A stretch of 64,000 bases of DNA from UBA10649 sp963749905 (lineage in GTDB: Bacteria > Actinomycetota > Actinomycetes > S36-B12). Below the pieces are notes generated by a model that was given only the letters and a program-made list of their open reading frames with translations, had not been told where the DNA came from and ran no database searches. The stretch spans positions 1-64,000 of the forward strand of contig CAVVOF010000007.1 in NCBI GenBank assembly GCA_963749905.1. Direction: 5' to 3'. Position 1 is the first letter of the stretch, and the number at the start of each line of letters is the position of its first letter. Shown here piece after piece: positions 46,639 to 56,754 of this stretch. The translations under genes were made by a program, and so were the position numbers.

Positions 46639-47646
46639 TCAGAGCTTCGAGCCGACGAGGCCGACGAGGTCGACGAGGCGGTTGCTGTAGCCCCACTCGT
46701 TGTCGTACCAGCCGACGACCTTGGCCATGTTGCCGTTGACGTAGGTCAGGCCCGAGTCGAAGATGCACGACGACGGGTCGGTGACGATGTCGGTCGACAC
46801 GATCGGATCCTCGGTGTACTGCAGAATGCCCTTGAGCGGGCCGTCGGCAGCGGCCTTGATCGCCGCGTTGATCTCTTCCTTGGTGGCCGGCTTCTTGAGC
46901 TCGACCGTGAGGTCGGTCGCCGAGCCGGTCGGGACCGGGACGCGCATCGCGTAGCCGTCGAGCTTGCCCTTGAGCTGCGGCATGACCAGGGCGATCGCCT
47001 TGGCCGCGCCGGTCGTGGTCGGGATCATGTTCAGGGCGGCGGCGCGGGCGCGACGCAGGTCCTTGTGCGGGTAGTCGAGCACGTTCTGGTCGTTCGTGTA
47101 GGCGTGGATCGTGGTCATGAGACCGCGCTCGATGCCGAACGCGTCGTCGATGACCTTGGCCATCGGCGCGAGGCAGTTGGTGGTGCAGGAGGCGTTGGAG
47201 ATGATCACATCCGTGGCCGGGTCGTAGTCGCTCGTCGTTGACGCCCATGACGATGGTGATGTCCTCGCCCTTGGCCGGCGCGGAGATGATGACCTTCTTG
47301 GCACCCGCGGTCGACGTGCTTCTTGGCATCGTCGGCGTTGGTGAAGAACCCGGTCGACTCGATGACGATGTCGGCGCCGACCTTGGCCCACGGCAGGGCG
47401 GCGGGGTCGCGCTCGGCGAACACCGGGATCGGACGTGCCGTCGATGACGATCTCGCCCTCACCGGCGACGACGTCCTTGCCGAGGCGGCCGAGGATGCTG
47501 TCGTACTTGAGCAGGTGCGCCAGGGTCTTCGTATCCGTCAGATCGTTGATGCCGACGATCTCGATGTCAGCGCCGCTGGTCACGACGGCCCGGTAGAAGT
47601 TACGACCGATTCGGCCGAAGCCGTTGATGCCGACCTTGATTGTCAC
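46639..47646 (-). CDS. gap: Glyceraldehyde-3-phosphate dehydrogenase, three one-base insertions
   Basis: About 334 residues. GTG 47646 has GAGGAG upstream and gives VGINGFGRIGRNFYR. Three one-base insertions (near 47431, 47304 and 47233) shift the frame and then restore it: VFAERDPAALPWAKVGADIV and ESTGFFTNADDAKKHVDRG are in the second frame, AKKVIISAPAKGEDI in the third, and the catalytic SNASCTTNC onward returns to the original. The remainder to the stop is normal. The pattern is most likely sequencing error. It heads the gap-pgk-tpiA-secG operon. Confidence 0.93.
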   Translation of the reverse strand: MTIKVGINGFGRIGRNFYRAVVTSGADIEIVGINDLTDTKTLAHLLKYDSILGRLGKDVVAGEGEIVIDGTSDPGVRRARPRRPAVGQGRRRHRHRVDRVLHQRRRCQEARRPRVPRRSSSPRRPRARTSPSSWASTTSDYDPATDVIISNASCTTNCLAPMAKVIDDAFGIERGLMTTIHAYTNDQNVLDYPHKDLRRARAAALNMIPTTTGAAKAIALVMPQLKGKLDGYAMRVPVPTGSATDLTVELKKPATKEEINAAIKAAADGPLKGILQYTEDPIVSTDIVTDPSSCIFDSGLTYVNGNMAKVVGWYDNEWGYSNRLVDLVGLVGSKL

Positions 47647-47792
47647 TGCCTGCTCCTCGATGACGACGGGCTCTCGTGGAGCGCTGACACGGCCCGGTGC
47701 CCGCAAGCGCTTCCATCCTAGCGACGTGGCGTTACCGTCTCGTTACCGGACTGAGGCCCTCCGACGCCCGATAGATGGACGTCCGATGGCCG

Positions 47793-48776
47793 CTAATCCG
47801 GGAGCAGGTCGGGCTCGAGCACCGACTCCGTGCCGGCGATCCCGAGCTCGCTCGGCGCGCTTGTCGGCAAGTGCCAGCAGCCGACGGATCCGACCGGCGA
47901 TGGCGTCCTTCGTCATCGGCGGATCCGCAAGCGCCCCCAGCTCCTCGAGGCTGGCCTGCTGATGCTCCACCCGCAGCCGACCGGCCACGACCAGGTGCTC
48001 GGGCACGTCGTCGCCGAGGATCTCCAACGCCCGCTGGACGCGGGCACCGGCGGCGACGGCCGCCCGTGCGGATCGGCGCAGGTTGGCGTCGTCGAAGTTC
48101 GCCAGCCGGTTGGCGGTGGCCCGGACCTCCCGGCGCATCCGGCGCTCCTCCCAGGCCATGACCGACTCGTGTGCGCCGAGCCGGGTCAGCATCGCGCCGA
48201 TCGCGTCGCCGTCGCGGATCACCACCCGATCGACGCCACGAACCTCACGCGACTTGGCCGCGATGCCCAGCCGCCGAGCCGCGCCCGACGAGCGCCAGGG
48301 CCGACTCCGGCCCCGGGGCAGGTGATCTCCAGCGACGACGAGCGCCCGGCTCGGTGAGCGAGCCGTGCGCGAGGAAGGCGCCCCGCCAGGCGGACTCGCA
48401 GTCGCACAGGCCGCCCGAGACGATCGCCGGCGGCAGGCCGCGCACCGGACGGCCGCTGGCGTCGACGATGCCGGTCTGCCGCGCCAGGGCCTCGCCGCCG
48501 TCGACGACGCGGACGAGGTAGCGGGTGCCCTTGCGCAGGCCGCCCGACTGGATCATCGCGACGTCCGCTCTCGTGTCCGTAGACCTCGAAGATGTCCTTG
48601 CGCAGCCGGCGGGCCGTGGCTCCGGTGTCCAGCTCCGCCTCGATCACGATGTGACCGGCCACGATGTGCAGGCCACCGGCGAACCGCAGGATGGTCGAGA
48701 CCTCAGCCTTGCGACAGCACGACTTGGTCACCTCGACGCGGCTCAGTTCGTCCTTCACTGCCGCGGTCATCGCCAT
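47793..48776 (-). CDS. whiA: DNA-binding protein WhiA, frameshifted
   Basis: About 327 residues. Starts MAMTAAVKDELSRVEVTKSC (ATG 48776, or 48770). The frame changes near 48566, 48343, 48317, 48292 and 47848. The joined pieces include ILRFAGGLHIVAGHIVIEAE, LVRVVDGGEALARQTGIVD, RGAFLAHGSLTEPG, the helix-turn-helix RATANRLANFDDANLRRSA and the C-terminal GALADPPMTKDAIAGRIRRL, then GTESVLEPDLLPD to TAG at 47793. WhiA controls sporulation/cell-division genes. It forms the conserved rapZ-yvcK-whiA set. Confidence 0.9.
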
Positions 48777-48824
48777 GCTGCGTCAACGCTCCGATCCCGT
48801 CGGGCCCCGAGGTGCGGTGCCTCT

Positions 48825-49799
48825 CTAGGCAAGCACCGTATCGAATGCGACGGCCAGCCGCTGCGGGTCGTGGATGCCGGCCGCGTCCGAGCGGGACACG
48901 TCCATCAGGAACAGCTCGGCGCCCAGGTCGGCGCAGGATCGCTTCAGCGTGCCCATGTCCTCGACGTGGCGCGGGTCGCCGATGACCGTGTCGACCCGCA
49001 GGTCGGGCAGGTAGTTGTAGAGCACGTCCAGGTAGGTATGCGCCGCGAAGCCACTGGTCTCCCCCACCTGAGGATTCAGGTTGAGCACGACGACGCGCCG
49101 GGCCGGGCTGTCGGCGATGGCGCGAGCCAGGTCCGGGATGACGAGGTGCGGGATGACGGACGTGTACCAGGATCCGGGTCCCAGGACGATGGCATCGGCT
49201 TCACTGACCGAGACGATCGCCTCCGGGCAGGCCGGGGGCGCGGGCGGATCGAGGGCGATGTGCAGGACGTCGCCCGGAGTGGTGGCGACCTCGACCTGTC
49301 CCCGCACCTCGAGAACCTCGTCCGGCCGAGTCGGGTCGTGGCCGAGGACCTCGGCAGTGATGGTCAGCGGCACCACCGAGCACGGCAGCACCCGGCCGTT
49401 GGCGCCCAGCAGCGCGGCCACCCAGTCCAGGCCGGTCACCGCGTCCCCCGTCTCCTCCCAGAGTGCGGTGATCAGCAGGTTGCCGACGGAGTGCCCGGCG
49501 AGGTCGCCCTCACCGCCGAAGCGATGCTGGATCACCCGCTCCCAGGTGCGGCCCCAGCCGTCGTCGCCGCACAGCGCCGCGAGTGCCATCCGCAGGTCTC
49601 CGGGCGGCAGCACCCCGAACTCGGACCGCAGTCGCCCGCTGGAGCCACCGTCGTCGGCGACGCCCACGATCGCGGTCAGCGAGTCGGTCACGCGCCGCAG
49701 TGCCTGCAGCGAGGCCGCGAGGCCGTGCCCGCCGCCGAGCGCGACGACATTGCGCCGGGACGCGGATCCGAGAGGGACGCCGGGCAGTCGCGCGCTCAT
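48825..49799 (-). CDS. yvcK: Gluconeogenesis factor YvcK/CuvA family
   Basis: A 324-residue UPF0052 family protein: NVVALGGGHGLAASLQALR (nucleotide-sugar binding), TAIVGVADDGGSSGRLRSEFGVLPPGD and VGNLLITALWEE. YvcK binds UDP-sugars and affects cell-wall and carbon metabolism. The 3' ATG of this gene overlaps the stop of rapZ (GTGA/ATGA style), so rapZ-yvcK are coupled. Intact. Confidence 0.93.
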   Translation of the reverse strand: MSARLPGVPLGSASRRNVVALGGGHGLAASLQALRRVTDSLTAIVGVADDGGSSGRLRSEFGVLPPGDLRMALAALCGDDGWGRTWERVIQHRFGGEGDLAGHSVGNLLITALWEETGDAVTGLDWVAALLGANGRVLPCSVVPLTITAEVLGHDPTRPDEVLEVRGQVEVATTPGDVLHIALDPPAPPACPEAIVSVSEADAIVLGPGSWYTSVIPHLVIPDLARAIADSPARRVVVLNLNPQVGETSGFAAHTYLDVLYNYLPDLRVDTVIGDPRHVEDMGTLKRSCADLGAELFLMDVSRSDAAGIHDPQRLAVAFDTVLA

Positions 49800-50710
49800 T
49801 CCCGGCCCAGGTCGCGGTGCAGGACGGTCGTCGCGAGGCCGTCGTGGCCGAGCCGCCCGGCGAGGGCCTCGGCCATCGCGACGCTGCGGTGCTTGCCGCC
49901 CGTGCAGCCGACAGCGACCGTCACGTAGCGCTTGCCCTCGCGCAGGTAGCCCTCGGAGACGATCCGGACGAGCCGCTCGTACGTGTCGAGGAAGGCGATG
50001 GCACCGGGCCGCTCGAGGACGTTCGCCGCGACTCGGGGGTCCTGCCCGGTCAGCGGGCGCAGGTCCTCATCCCAGTACGGATTCGGCAGGAAGCGCGCGT
50101 CAGCGACCAGGTCGGCGTCCACCGGGATCCCGTACTTGAATCCGAAGGACATGACCGTGCAGGTCAGGCTGCTCGGCCCTTCGTCGGCGAAGGCGTCCTC
50201 GATGCGGTGACGGAGCTGGTGCACGTTCAGGGAGGTGGTGTCGATCACCAGGTCGGCGTTGGCGCGCAGTTCCCCGAGCAGCGCCCGCTCGGCCTGCAGG
50301 CCGTCGAGGATCCGCTGGCCGTGCTGGAGCGGGTGCGGACGCCGGGAGCTCTCGAACCGGCGGACCAGGGCCTCGTCCGACGCCTCGAGGAACACGGTCC
50401 GCAGGTCCACTCCCTCCTGCGGGACCGCGGCCATCACCTCCGCGACCTGTTCGAAGAACCGACCGCCGCGCGCATCGATCACGACGCCGACGCGTTCCAC
50501 GTCCGGCGTGCGGCGGGCGAGGTCGACGGCCGCCTGGAGCAGGGACGGCGGCATGTTGTCGATGATGAACCAGCCGAGGTCCTCGAGCGCACGCGCCGCG
50601 GTGGACCGGCCGGCGCCGGACATGCCCGTGACGAGGATCAGGTGCAGCGGATGCCGGCCAGGCTCGGTGGTCTCCATGGTCCCCTCCGCGGTGAGCGCAG
50701 TGTCCATCAT
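49796..50710 (-). CDS. rapZ: RNase adapter protein RapZ
   Basis: A 304-residue P-loop protein: ILVTGMSGAGRSTAARALEDLG, WFIIDNMPPSLL, VFLEASDEALVRRFESSRRPHPL, and C-terminal DVRFLPNPYW-type ADARFLPNPYWDEDLR and VAVGCTGGKHRSVAMAEALA. In E. coli RapZ targets a small RNA of glucosamine synthesis; in Gram-positives the role is less clear. ATG 50710 overlaps the uvrC stop (ATGA); ATG 50677 is an alternative. Confidence 0.93.
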   Translation of the reverse strand: MMDTALTAEGTMETTEPGRHPLHLILVTGMSGAGRSTAARALEDLGWFIIDNMPPSLLQAAVDLARRTPDVERVGVVIDARGGRFFEQVAEVMAAVPQEGVDLRTVFLEASDEALVRRFESSRRPHPLQHGQRILDGLQAERALLGELRANADLVIDTTSLNVHQLRHRIEDAFADEGPSSLTCTVMSFGFKYGIPVDADLVADARFLPNPYWDEDLRPLTGQDPRVAANVLERPGAIAFLDTYERLVRIVSEGYLREGKRYVTVAVGCTGGKHRSVAMAEALAGRLGHDGLATTVLHRDLGRE

Positions 50711-52595
50711 GGCCCATCACCCTGCAAAGATCGACTGACGACACCGGCCAGCGCCGGACCGATCCCACGGACCGCCTGCAGCTCCTCGGGGCTCGCCGCC
50801 CGGATCGCCTTGCACCGACCCGAAGTGCCGGAGCAGCGCCTTCGCCTTTGCGGGGCCGAGCCCCGGGATGCCGTCGAGCGCGCTGCGGGTCTGACGCGCC
50901 CCGCGGCGCTTGCGGTGGAACGCGATCGCGGTCCGGTGGGCCTCGTCGCGGACCCGCTGGAGCAGGTACAGGGCCTCACTGGTGCGCGGCAGGATCACCG
51001 GATCCGGATCATCCGGGACCCACACCTCCTCGAGTCGCTTGGCCAGACCGATGACGGGCAGGTCGGTCAGGCCGACGGACATCAGGGCGTCCTGGGCGGC
51101 GCGGACCTGTGGCGCCCCGCCGTCCACGACGAGCAGGGCCGGCGGATAGGCGAACCGACGCTCCCGCGCCACCACCGCCTCCGCGGCGTCGTCGACCCCG
51201 TCTTCCGGCGGCTTCGACTGGAAGCGTCGGGTGACCACCTCGTTCATCGACGCCAGGTCGTCGGCACCCGGTGTGCGGATGATGAACGAGCGGTAGTCGC
51301 GCTTGCGCGGCAGGCCGTCCTCGAAGACAACCAGGGACGCGACGGTGTCCTGCCCCTGCAGAGTGGAGATGTCGATGCACTCGATGCGCAGCGGCGGCTC
51401 CGGCAGCGCCAGCGCATCCTGCAGCTCGCGCAGAGCCTGGCTGCGCGTGGTCAGGTCCGCGGACCGCCGCGCGGTGTGCTGCCTCAGCGTGTTCTCCGCG
51501 TTCGCGACCGCCGTGGCCATGAGGGCTCGCTTGTCACCGCGCTGCGGCGTGCGAATCGTCACCTTGGCCCCGCGCAGGTCGCCCAGCCACTGCGCCCAGG
51601 GCCGGGGCTCGTCGAGGTCCGCCGACAGCAGCACCTCACGGGCGGGCCTGGCCACGTCCGGCTGCGCGTACAGGCGCTGGAGCACCCGCTCGAGATAGCC
51701 CGATGTGGTCAGGTCCTCACCCTTCTCCAGCACGAAGCCACGCTCGCCCCGGATCCGGCCGCCGCGTACGTGGAACACCTGCACGCCCATCTGCAGGTCG
51801 TCCTCGGCGACCCCGATCACGTCCGCGTCCGTGGAGTCGTCGAAGACCACCGCGTTCCGCTCCAGCGCCCGGGTCAGAGCGCCGCGCCGGTCGCGCAGCC
51901 GAGCGGCCTCCTCGTACTCCTGACGGGCCGACGCCTCGAGCATCTGCCGCTCGACGGACTTGATGAACGGCTCCGCCTGCCCCGACATGAAGTCGCAGAA
52001 GTCCTCGACCAGCACCCGGTAGTCCTCGGGTTCGATCCGCCCGACGCATGGTGCGCTGCACTTGTCGATGTAGCCCAGCAGGCACGGTCGGCCGACCTGC
52101 CTGGCTCGCGCGAAGACGCCGTCGCGGCAGGTCCGGATCGGGAAGACGCGCACCAGCTGGTCCAGGGTGTCGCGGATCGCCCACGCATGGGCATACGGAC
52201 CGAAGTACCGCGTACCGCGGCGCTTGGCCTCCCGCACCACCGCGGCCCGGGGGTACTCCTCCCCCACCGTGACGGCGAGGTACGGGATAGCTCTTGTCGT
52301 CGCGGTACTTGACGTTGAACCTCGGGTCGTACTCCTTGATCCAGGAGTACTCCAGCGACAGCGCCTCGACCTCGGTGGCCACCACGACCCAGTCGACCGA
52401 CGTCGCGGTCGTCACCATCGCGCGGGTGCGCGGGTGCAGCGTCGCGGGATCGGCGAAGTACGACGTCAGCCGCGCGCGCAGGTTGCGCGCCTTGCCGACG
52501 TACACGACCTGGCCGTTGCCATCCCGGAAGCGGTACACGCCCGGCTGGGTGGGGATGTCCCCGGGTGCGGGTCGATAGGACTCCGGGTCGGTCAT
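50707..52595 (-). CDS. uvrC: Excinuclease ABC subunit C, two frameshifts
   Basis: About 629 residues. Starts at ATG 52595 with the GIY-YIG domain (QPGVYRFRDGNGQVVYVGKA). An extra base near 52286 shifts to the frame beginning VGEEYPRAAVVREAKRRGTRYFGPYAHAW and continuing through the UVR domain, C-terminal RNase-H-like nuclease (VDGGAPQV) and HhH region GIPGLGPAKAKALL. A second near 50816 moves to the final frame (KAIRAASPEELQAVRGIG) and TGA 50707. It makes both incisions of nucleotide excision repair. uvrA and uvrB are 0.6 and 6.4 kb away. The breaks look like sequence errors. Confidence 0.92.
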
Positions 52596-52619
52596 GCCCG
52601 CCAGCCTAGGCAGCCGGGG

Positions 52620-53080
52620 TCAGCTGAGGACGACGCTGCCACCCTCGACCGCGACGCCGGCCGCCTGCAGGCCTTGCGTCGCCGGCCCGTCGATGACCGA
52701 GCCGTCCGTCGCGGAGAACCGCGACCCGTGGCACGGGCAGACGATCTCGTTGTCGACGACCTCGGACACCAGGCAGCCCTGGTGCGTGCAGATGGCGGTG
52801 AAGGCCTTGACGTCACCCTCGGTCGGCTGCGTGATCACCACGGCCGGCTCGGCCAGGATCACGCCGCCGCCCACTGGGATATCGGAGACCTGGGCCACGG
52901 CGCCCGCCGCCGCCGCTGCCGCCGACGTCGCGGCAGCGCTGGGCTCGGGAGACGCGGCAGGCGAGGCCGCGGCGCTCGCCTCCCGCGGCAGCTCTCCGAG
53001 CCGGAGGAGCAGGCGGCCACCACGGCACCGACGGCCACGATGCCGCCCGCCTGCAGGACGGTGCGACGCTCGATCTCCAT
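52620..53080 (-). CDS. Rieske 2Fe-2S lipoprotein, frameshifted
   Basis: About 153 residues. The N-terminus MEIERRTVLQAGGIVAVGAVVAAC has an RR-type Tat signal and a lipobox (VVAAC), then an Ala/Ser/Pro-rich linker, and the Rieske domain with CTHQGC and CPCHGS, the two [2Fe-2S] ligand pairs. A frame change near 52998, in the linker after CSSGSE, separates signal and domain, which otherwise join naturally. It would sit on the outer face of the membrane and carry electrons. Partner unknown. It lies 24 bp before uvrC's start on the same strand, and 99 bp after uvrA's end. Confidence 0.88.
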
Positions 53081-53179
53081 GGATCCTCCTGGTCAGGGTC
53101 GTTGATGGGTCAGGCTCGTTGAAGGTTCAACTCACGCTACGGCAGCGGCCCGGCCTCGCCAAGCACCGTCGCCGAGGAT

Positions 53180-56062
53180 TTACCCAGTCTTCACACGGCG
53201 TCGGGCGGCTCGCTTCTTCGCTGGCGGCGGGGCCAGCAGCGGGCGCAGGAACGCACCGGTGTGGCTCTCCGCCACCAGGGCGACGTCCTCGGGCGTTCCA
53301 GCGGTGACGACGGTGCCGCCGCCCGAGCCGCCCTCCGGGCCCATGTCGACGATCCAGTCGGCCGTCTTGATCACGTCGAGGTTGTGCTCGATCACCAGGA
53401 CGGTGTTGCCCTTGTCGACCAGGCTGTGCAGGACTCCGAGCAGCTTGCGGATGTCCTCGAAGTGCAGGCCCGTGGTCGGCTCGTCCAGCACGTAGATCGT
53501 GCGTCCGGTGGAGCGCTTCTGCAGCTCGGAGGCGAGCTTGACCCGCTGGGCCTCGCCGCCGCTGAGCGTCGGCGCCGACTGGCCGAGTCGCACGTAGCCG
53601 AGGCCCACGTCGACCAGCGTCGTCAGATGTCGCGCGATGGCCGGCACGGCGGCGAAGAACTCGAGGGCCTCCTCGATCGGCATGTCGAGCACCTGGGCGA
53701 TGGTCTTGCCCTTGAAGTGCACCTCGAGGGTCTCGCGGTTGTAGCGGGCGCCGTGGCAGACCTCGCACGGGACGTACACGTCCGGCAGGAAGTTCATCTC
53801 GATCTTGATGGTGCCGTCGCCGGCGCACGCCTCGCAGCGACCGCCCTTGACGTTGAACGAGAACCGGCCCTGGAGGTAGCCGCGGACCTTCGCCTCCGGC
53901 GTCTCCGCGAACAGCCGACGGACGTGGTCGAACACGCCGGTGTAGGTGGCCGGATTGCTGCGCGGCGTGCGGCCGATCGGGCTCTGGTCGACATGGACGA
54001 CCTTGTCCACGTTCTCCAGGCCGGTCACCTTCTTGTGCCGTCCCGGCACGTGACGCGCGCCGTTGAGATCGCGGGCGAGCACGTTGAACAGCACGTCGTT
54101 CACGAGCGTCGACTTGCCCGATCCGCTCACCCCGGTGACAGCCACCAGGTTCCCGACGGGGAAGGAGACCGTCACGTCCTTGAGGTTGTGCTCGGACGCC
54201 CCGTGCACGGTGAGCGCCCGGCCGTCCTGGGGGCGTCGAATCACGGGCACGTCGATGGCGCGGCGGCCACTGAGGTACTGACCGGTGATCGACACGTCGC
54301 TGCCCAGCAGGCTCTCGAGCGGCCCGCTGACCACCACCTCGCCGCCGTGCTCGCCGGCTCCCGGGCCGATGTCCACGATCCAGTCAGCCGTTCGAATGGT
54401 GTCCTCGTCGTGCTCGACGACGATGAGGGTGTTGCCGAGGTCGCGGAGGCGGACCAGCGTCTCGATGAGCCGGTGGTTGTCACGCTGGTGCAGGCCGATG
54501 CTCGGTTCGTCCAGCACGTAGAGGACACCGACCAGGCCCGAGCCGATCTGCGTGGCCAGCCGGATCCGCTGGGCCTCGCCACCGGCCAGCGTCGCGGCGC
54601 CACGATCCAGCGAGAGGTAGTGCAGGCCGACGTCGACGAGGAACGTCAGCCGTTCGTTGACCTCCTTGAGCACGCGGGAGGCGATGTGCGCGTCTCGCTC
54701 GGAGAGCTCGAGGGTGGACAGCAGGTCGGCCGCCTCGCCGATCGGGAGGGAGGCCACCTCGGCGATCGAGTGGTCGGCCACCGTGACGGCCAGGGCGATC
54801 GGCTTGAGCCGCGCACCGCCGCAGGCCGGGCAGGGCACCTCGCGCATGAAGCCCTCGAACCGCTCCCGGCTGGCGTCGCTGTCGGACTCGGCGTGCCGAC
54901 GCTGGACGTAGGGGATGACCCCCTCGTACGCCGTGTAGTAGGAGCGCTGGCGGCCGTAGCGGTTCTTGTAGCGCACGTGCACCTCGGTCGGGTGACCCTC
55001 GAGGAGCGCCTTGCGCGCCTCGGTCGGCAGCTCACGCCACGGCGTGTCCATGCTGATCTCGAGCTCGTCGCACATCGCCTCGAGCAGGCGCCCGAAGTAG
55101 TCGGACACCTGGCCGCGCGACCAGGGGGCGAGCGCGCCGCCCCGCAGCGACAGGTCCTCGTCGGGGACGATCAGCTCGGGGTCGACCTCGCGACGGGTGC
55201 CCAGCCCGGTGCACTCGGGGCAGGCCCCGAAGGGCGAGTTGAACGAGAACGAGCGTGGCTCGAGCTCCTCGAAGGACAGGCCGTCCCGCGGGCAGGCGAG
55301 ATGCTCGCTGAAGGTGCGCTCACGATCGGGGTCCGACTCGTCGAGGTCGACGAAGTCGAGGACGACCAGCCCGCCGGACAGGCCCAGGGCCGTCTCCACC
55401 GAGTCGGTGAGCCGCCGGCGCGACTCGGGCTTCACCGCGAGCCGGTCGACGACCACCTCGATGGTGTGCTTCTCCTGCTTCTTGAGCGTCGGCACGCTCT
55501 CGAGGGCGTGCACGACGCCGTCGACCCGGGCCCGCGAGTAGCCCTGCGAGACCAGCTGTCGGAACAGGTCGGCGTACTCCCCCTTGCGCTCCCGAACCAC
55601 CGGGGCCAGCACCTGGAAGCGGGTGCCCTCCGACAGGCCGAGCACCTGGTCGACGATCTGCTGCGGCGTCTGCCGCTCGATGACGTCGCCGCACACCGGG
55701 CAGTGCGGCACCCCGATGCGGGCGTACAGCAGGCGGAGGTAGTCGTACACCTCGGTGATGGTGCCGACCGTCGAACGGGGGTTGCGCGATGTGGACTTCT
55801 GGTCGATGGAGACGGCTGGGGACAGACCCTCGATGAAGTCCACGTCGGGCTTGTCCATCTGGCCGAGGAACTGCCGGGCGTACGAGGACAGGCTCTCCAC
55901 GTACCGCCGCTGCCCCTCGGCGAAGATGGTGTCGAACGCGAGGCTGGACTTGCCGGAGCCCGAGAGCCCGGTGAACACGATGATGGCGTCCCGGGGCAGG
56001 TCCAGGGAGATGTCCTTGAGGTTGTGCTCCCGCGCTCCCCGGACGATCAGCCGCTCGTTCAC
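53180..56062 (-). CDS. uvrA: Excinuclease ABC subunit A
   Basis: A 960-residue UvrA with two ABC ATPase halves: Walker A GLSGSGKSS and GVSGSGKST, signatures LAGGEAQR and LSGGEAQR, and Walker B VLYVLDEPSIGLH and YVLDEPTTGLH. Zinc modules are CPVCGDV, CPACGGARLK and CEACAGDGTI...CEVCHGARY. It is the damage sensor of nucleotide excision repair. GTG 56062 has GGGAGAG before it; an upstream in-frame ATG at 56080 lacks homology. It diverges from the MBL gene with 41 bp between. Confidence 0.97.
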   Translation of the reverse strand: MNERLIVRGAREHNLKDISLDLPRDAIIVFTGLSGSGKSSLAFDTIFAEGQRRYVESLSSYARQFLGQMDKPDVDFIEGLSPAVSIDQKSTSRNPRSTVGTITEVYDYLRLLYARIGVPHCPVCGDVIERQTPQQIVDQVLGLSEGTRFQVLAPVVRERKGEYADLFRQLVSQGYSRARVDGVVHALESVPTLKKQEKHTIEVVVDRLAVKPESRRRLTDSVETALGLSGGLVVLDFVDLDESDPDRERTFSEHLACPRDGLSFEELEPRSFSFNSPFGACPECTGLGTRREVDPELIVPDEDLSLRGGALAPWSRGQVSDYFGRLLEAMCDELEISMDTPWRELPTEARKALLEGHPTEVHVRYKNRYGRQRSYYTAYEGVIPYVQRRHAESDSDASRERFEGFMREVPCPACGGARLKPIALAVTVADHSIAEVASLPIGEAADLLSTLELSERDAHIASRVLKEVNERLTFLVDVGLHYLSLDRGAATLAGGEAQRIRLATQIGSGLVGVLYVLDEPSIGLHQRDNHRLIETLVRLRDLGNTLIVVEHDEDTIRTADWIVDIGPGAGEHGGEVVVSGPLESLLGSDVSITGQYLSGRRAIDVPVIRRPQDGRALTVHGASEHNLKDVTVSFPVGNLVAVTGVSGSGKSTLVNDVLFNVLARDLNGARHVPGRHKKVTGLENVDKVVHVDQSPIGRTPRSNPATYTGVFDHVRRLFAETPEAKVRGYLQGRFSFNVKGGRCEACAGDGTIKIEMNFLPDVYVPCEVCHGARYNRETLEVHFKGKTIAQVLDMPIEEALEFFAAVPAIARHLTTLVDVGLGYVRLGQSAPTLSGGEAQRVKLASELQKRSTGRTIYVLDEPTTGLHFEDIRKLLGVLHSLVDKGNTVLVIEHNLDVIKTADWIVDMGPEGGSGGGTVVTAGTPEDVALVAESHTGAFLRPLLAPPPAKKRAARRRVKTG

Positions 56063-56091
56063 TTCTCTCCCACTCCGCACGGACGAGGCAA

Positions 56092-56103
56092 TACCCTGCT
56101 GCC
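56092..56103 (+). promoter_or_regulatory. Leaderless -10 box TACCCT
   Basis: TACCCT (56092-56097) lies 6 nt before ATG 56104, in the short uvrA/MBL divergent region. Confidence 0.5.
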
Positions 56104-56754
56104 ATGTACACCGGCCGAGTCAGCGTAGGCGGTCCCGCTGACGTCCACGAACTCGGACACCTGATGATCAGCAAGTTGGCCGTGGGTCCGTACGACAACA
56201 ACGTCTACCTGCTCCGCTGCCGGGCGACCGGTACCCAGGTCCTCGTCGACGCGGCCGCCGAGCCGGACCGGATCATCGACCTGATCGGCCCCGACGGCAT
56301 CACCATGGTGGTCACCACGCACCGGCACCCGGACCACTGGCAGGCGCTGGCGGAGGTCGTCGAGCGGACGGGGGCGATCACGGCGGCCCACGTGCTGGAC
56401 GCGCCGGGCATCCCGGTGCCGACGGACGTGCTTCTCGAGGACGGCGACCGGGTGCCGGTGGGCACGTGCCAGCTCGAGGTCATCCACCTGGTGGGGCATA
56501 CGCCGGGGTCGGCGGCCCTGCTCTACGACGACCCGGACGGCCCGCCTCACCTGCTGACCGGCGACTGCCTCTTCCCGGGGGGCGTCGGCAAGACCTCGTC
56601 GCCCGAGGACTTCGACAGCCTGTACACCGGCGTCGTCGAGCGGATCTTCAACGAGCTGCCGGACGAGACCTGGATCTACCCCGGGCACGGATTCGACACC
56701 ACGGTCGGCGCCGAGCGGCCCGCCCTAGCGGAGTGGCAGGAGCGCGGATGGTGA
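56104..56754 (+). CDS. MBL-fold metallo-hydrolase (glyoxalase II-like)
   Basis: 216 residues with the metallo-beta-lactamase motif TTHRHPDHW, further His in HLVGHTPGS, Asp in LLTGDCLFPGG and His in IYPGHG, so a two-metal site is intact. The sequence YDNNVYLLRC is typical of the glyoxalase II group. Actinobacteria lack glutathione, so another thiol ester is likely. A leaderless promoter precedes it. It overlaps the next gene by 7 bp. Beside uvrA in many actinobacteria (Rv1637c-like). Confidence 0.9.
   Translation: MYTGRVSVGGPADVHELGHLMISKLAVGPYDNNVYLLRCRATGTQVLVDAAAEPDRIIDLIGPDGITMVVTTHRHPDHWQALAEVVERTGAITAAHVLDAPGIPVPTDVLLEDGDRVPVGTCQLEVIHLVGHTPGSAALLYDDPDGPPHLLTGDCLFPGGVGKTSSPEDFDSLYTGVVERIFNELPDETWIYPGHGFDTTVGAERPALAEWQERGW

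Noticed and set aside
53261..56128. 955-codon open frame on the plus strand opposite uvrA
   Set aside because: Antisense shadow; Arg/Asp/His-rich with no motifs, while uvrA covers the same bases.
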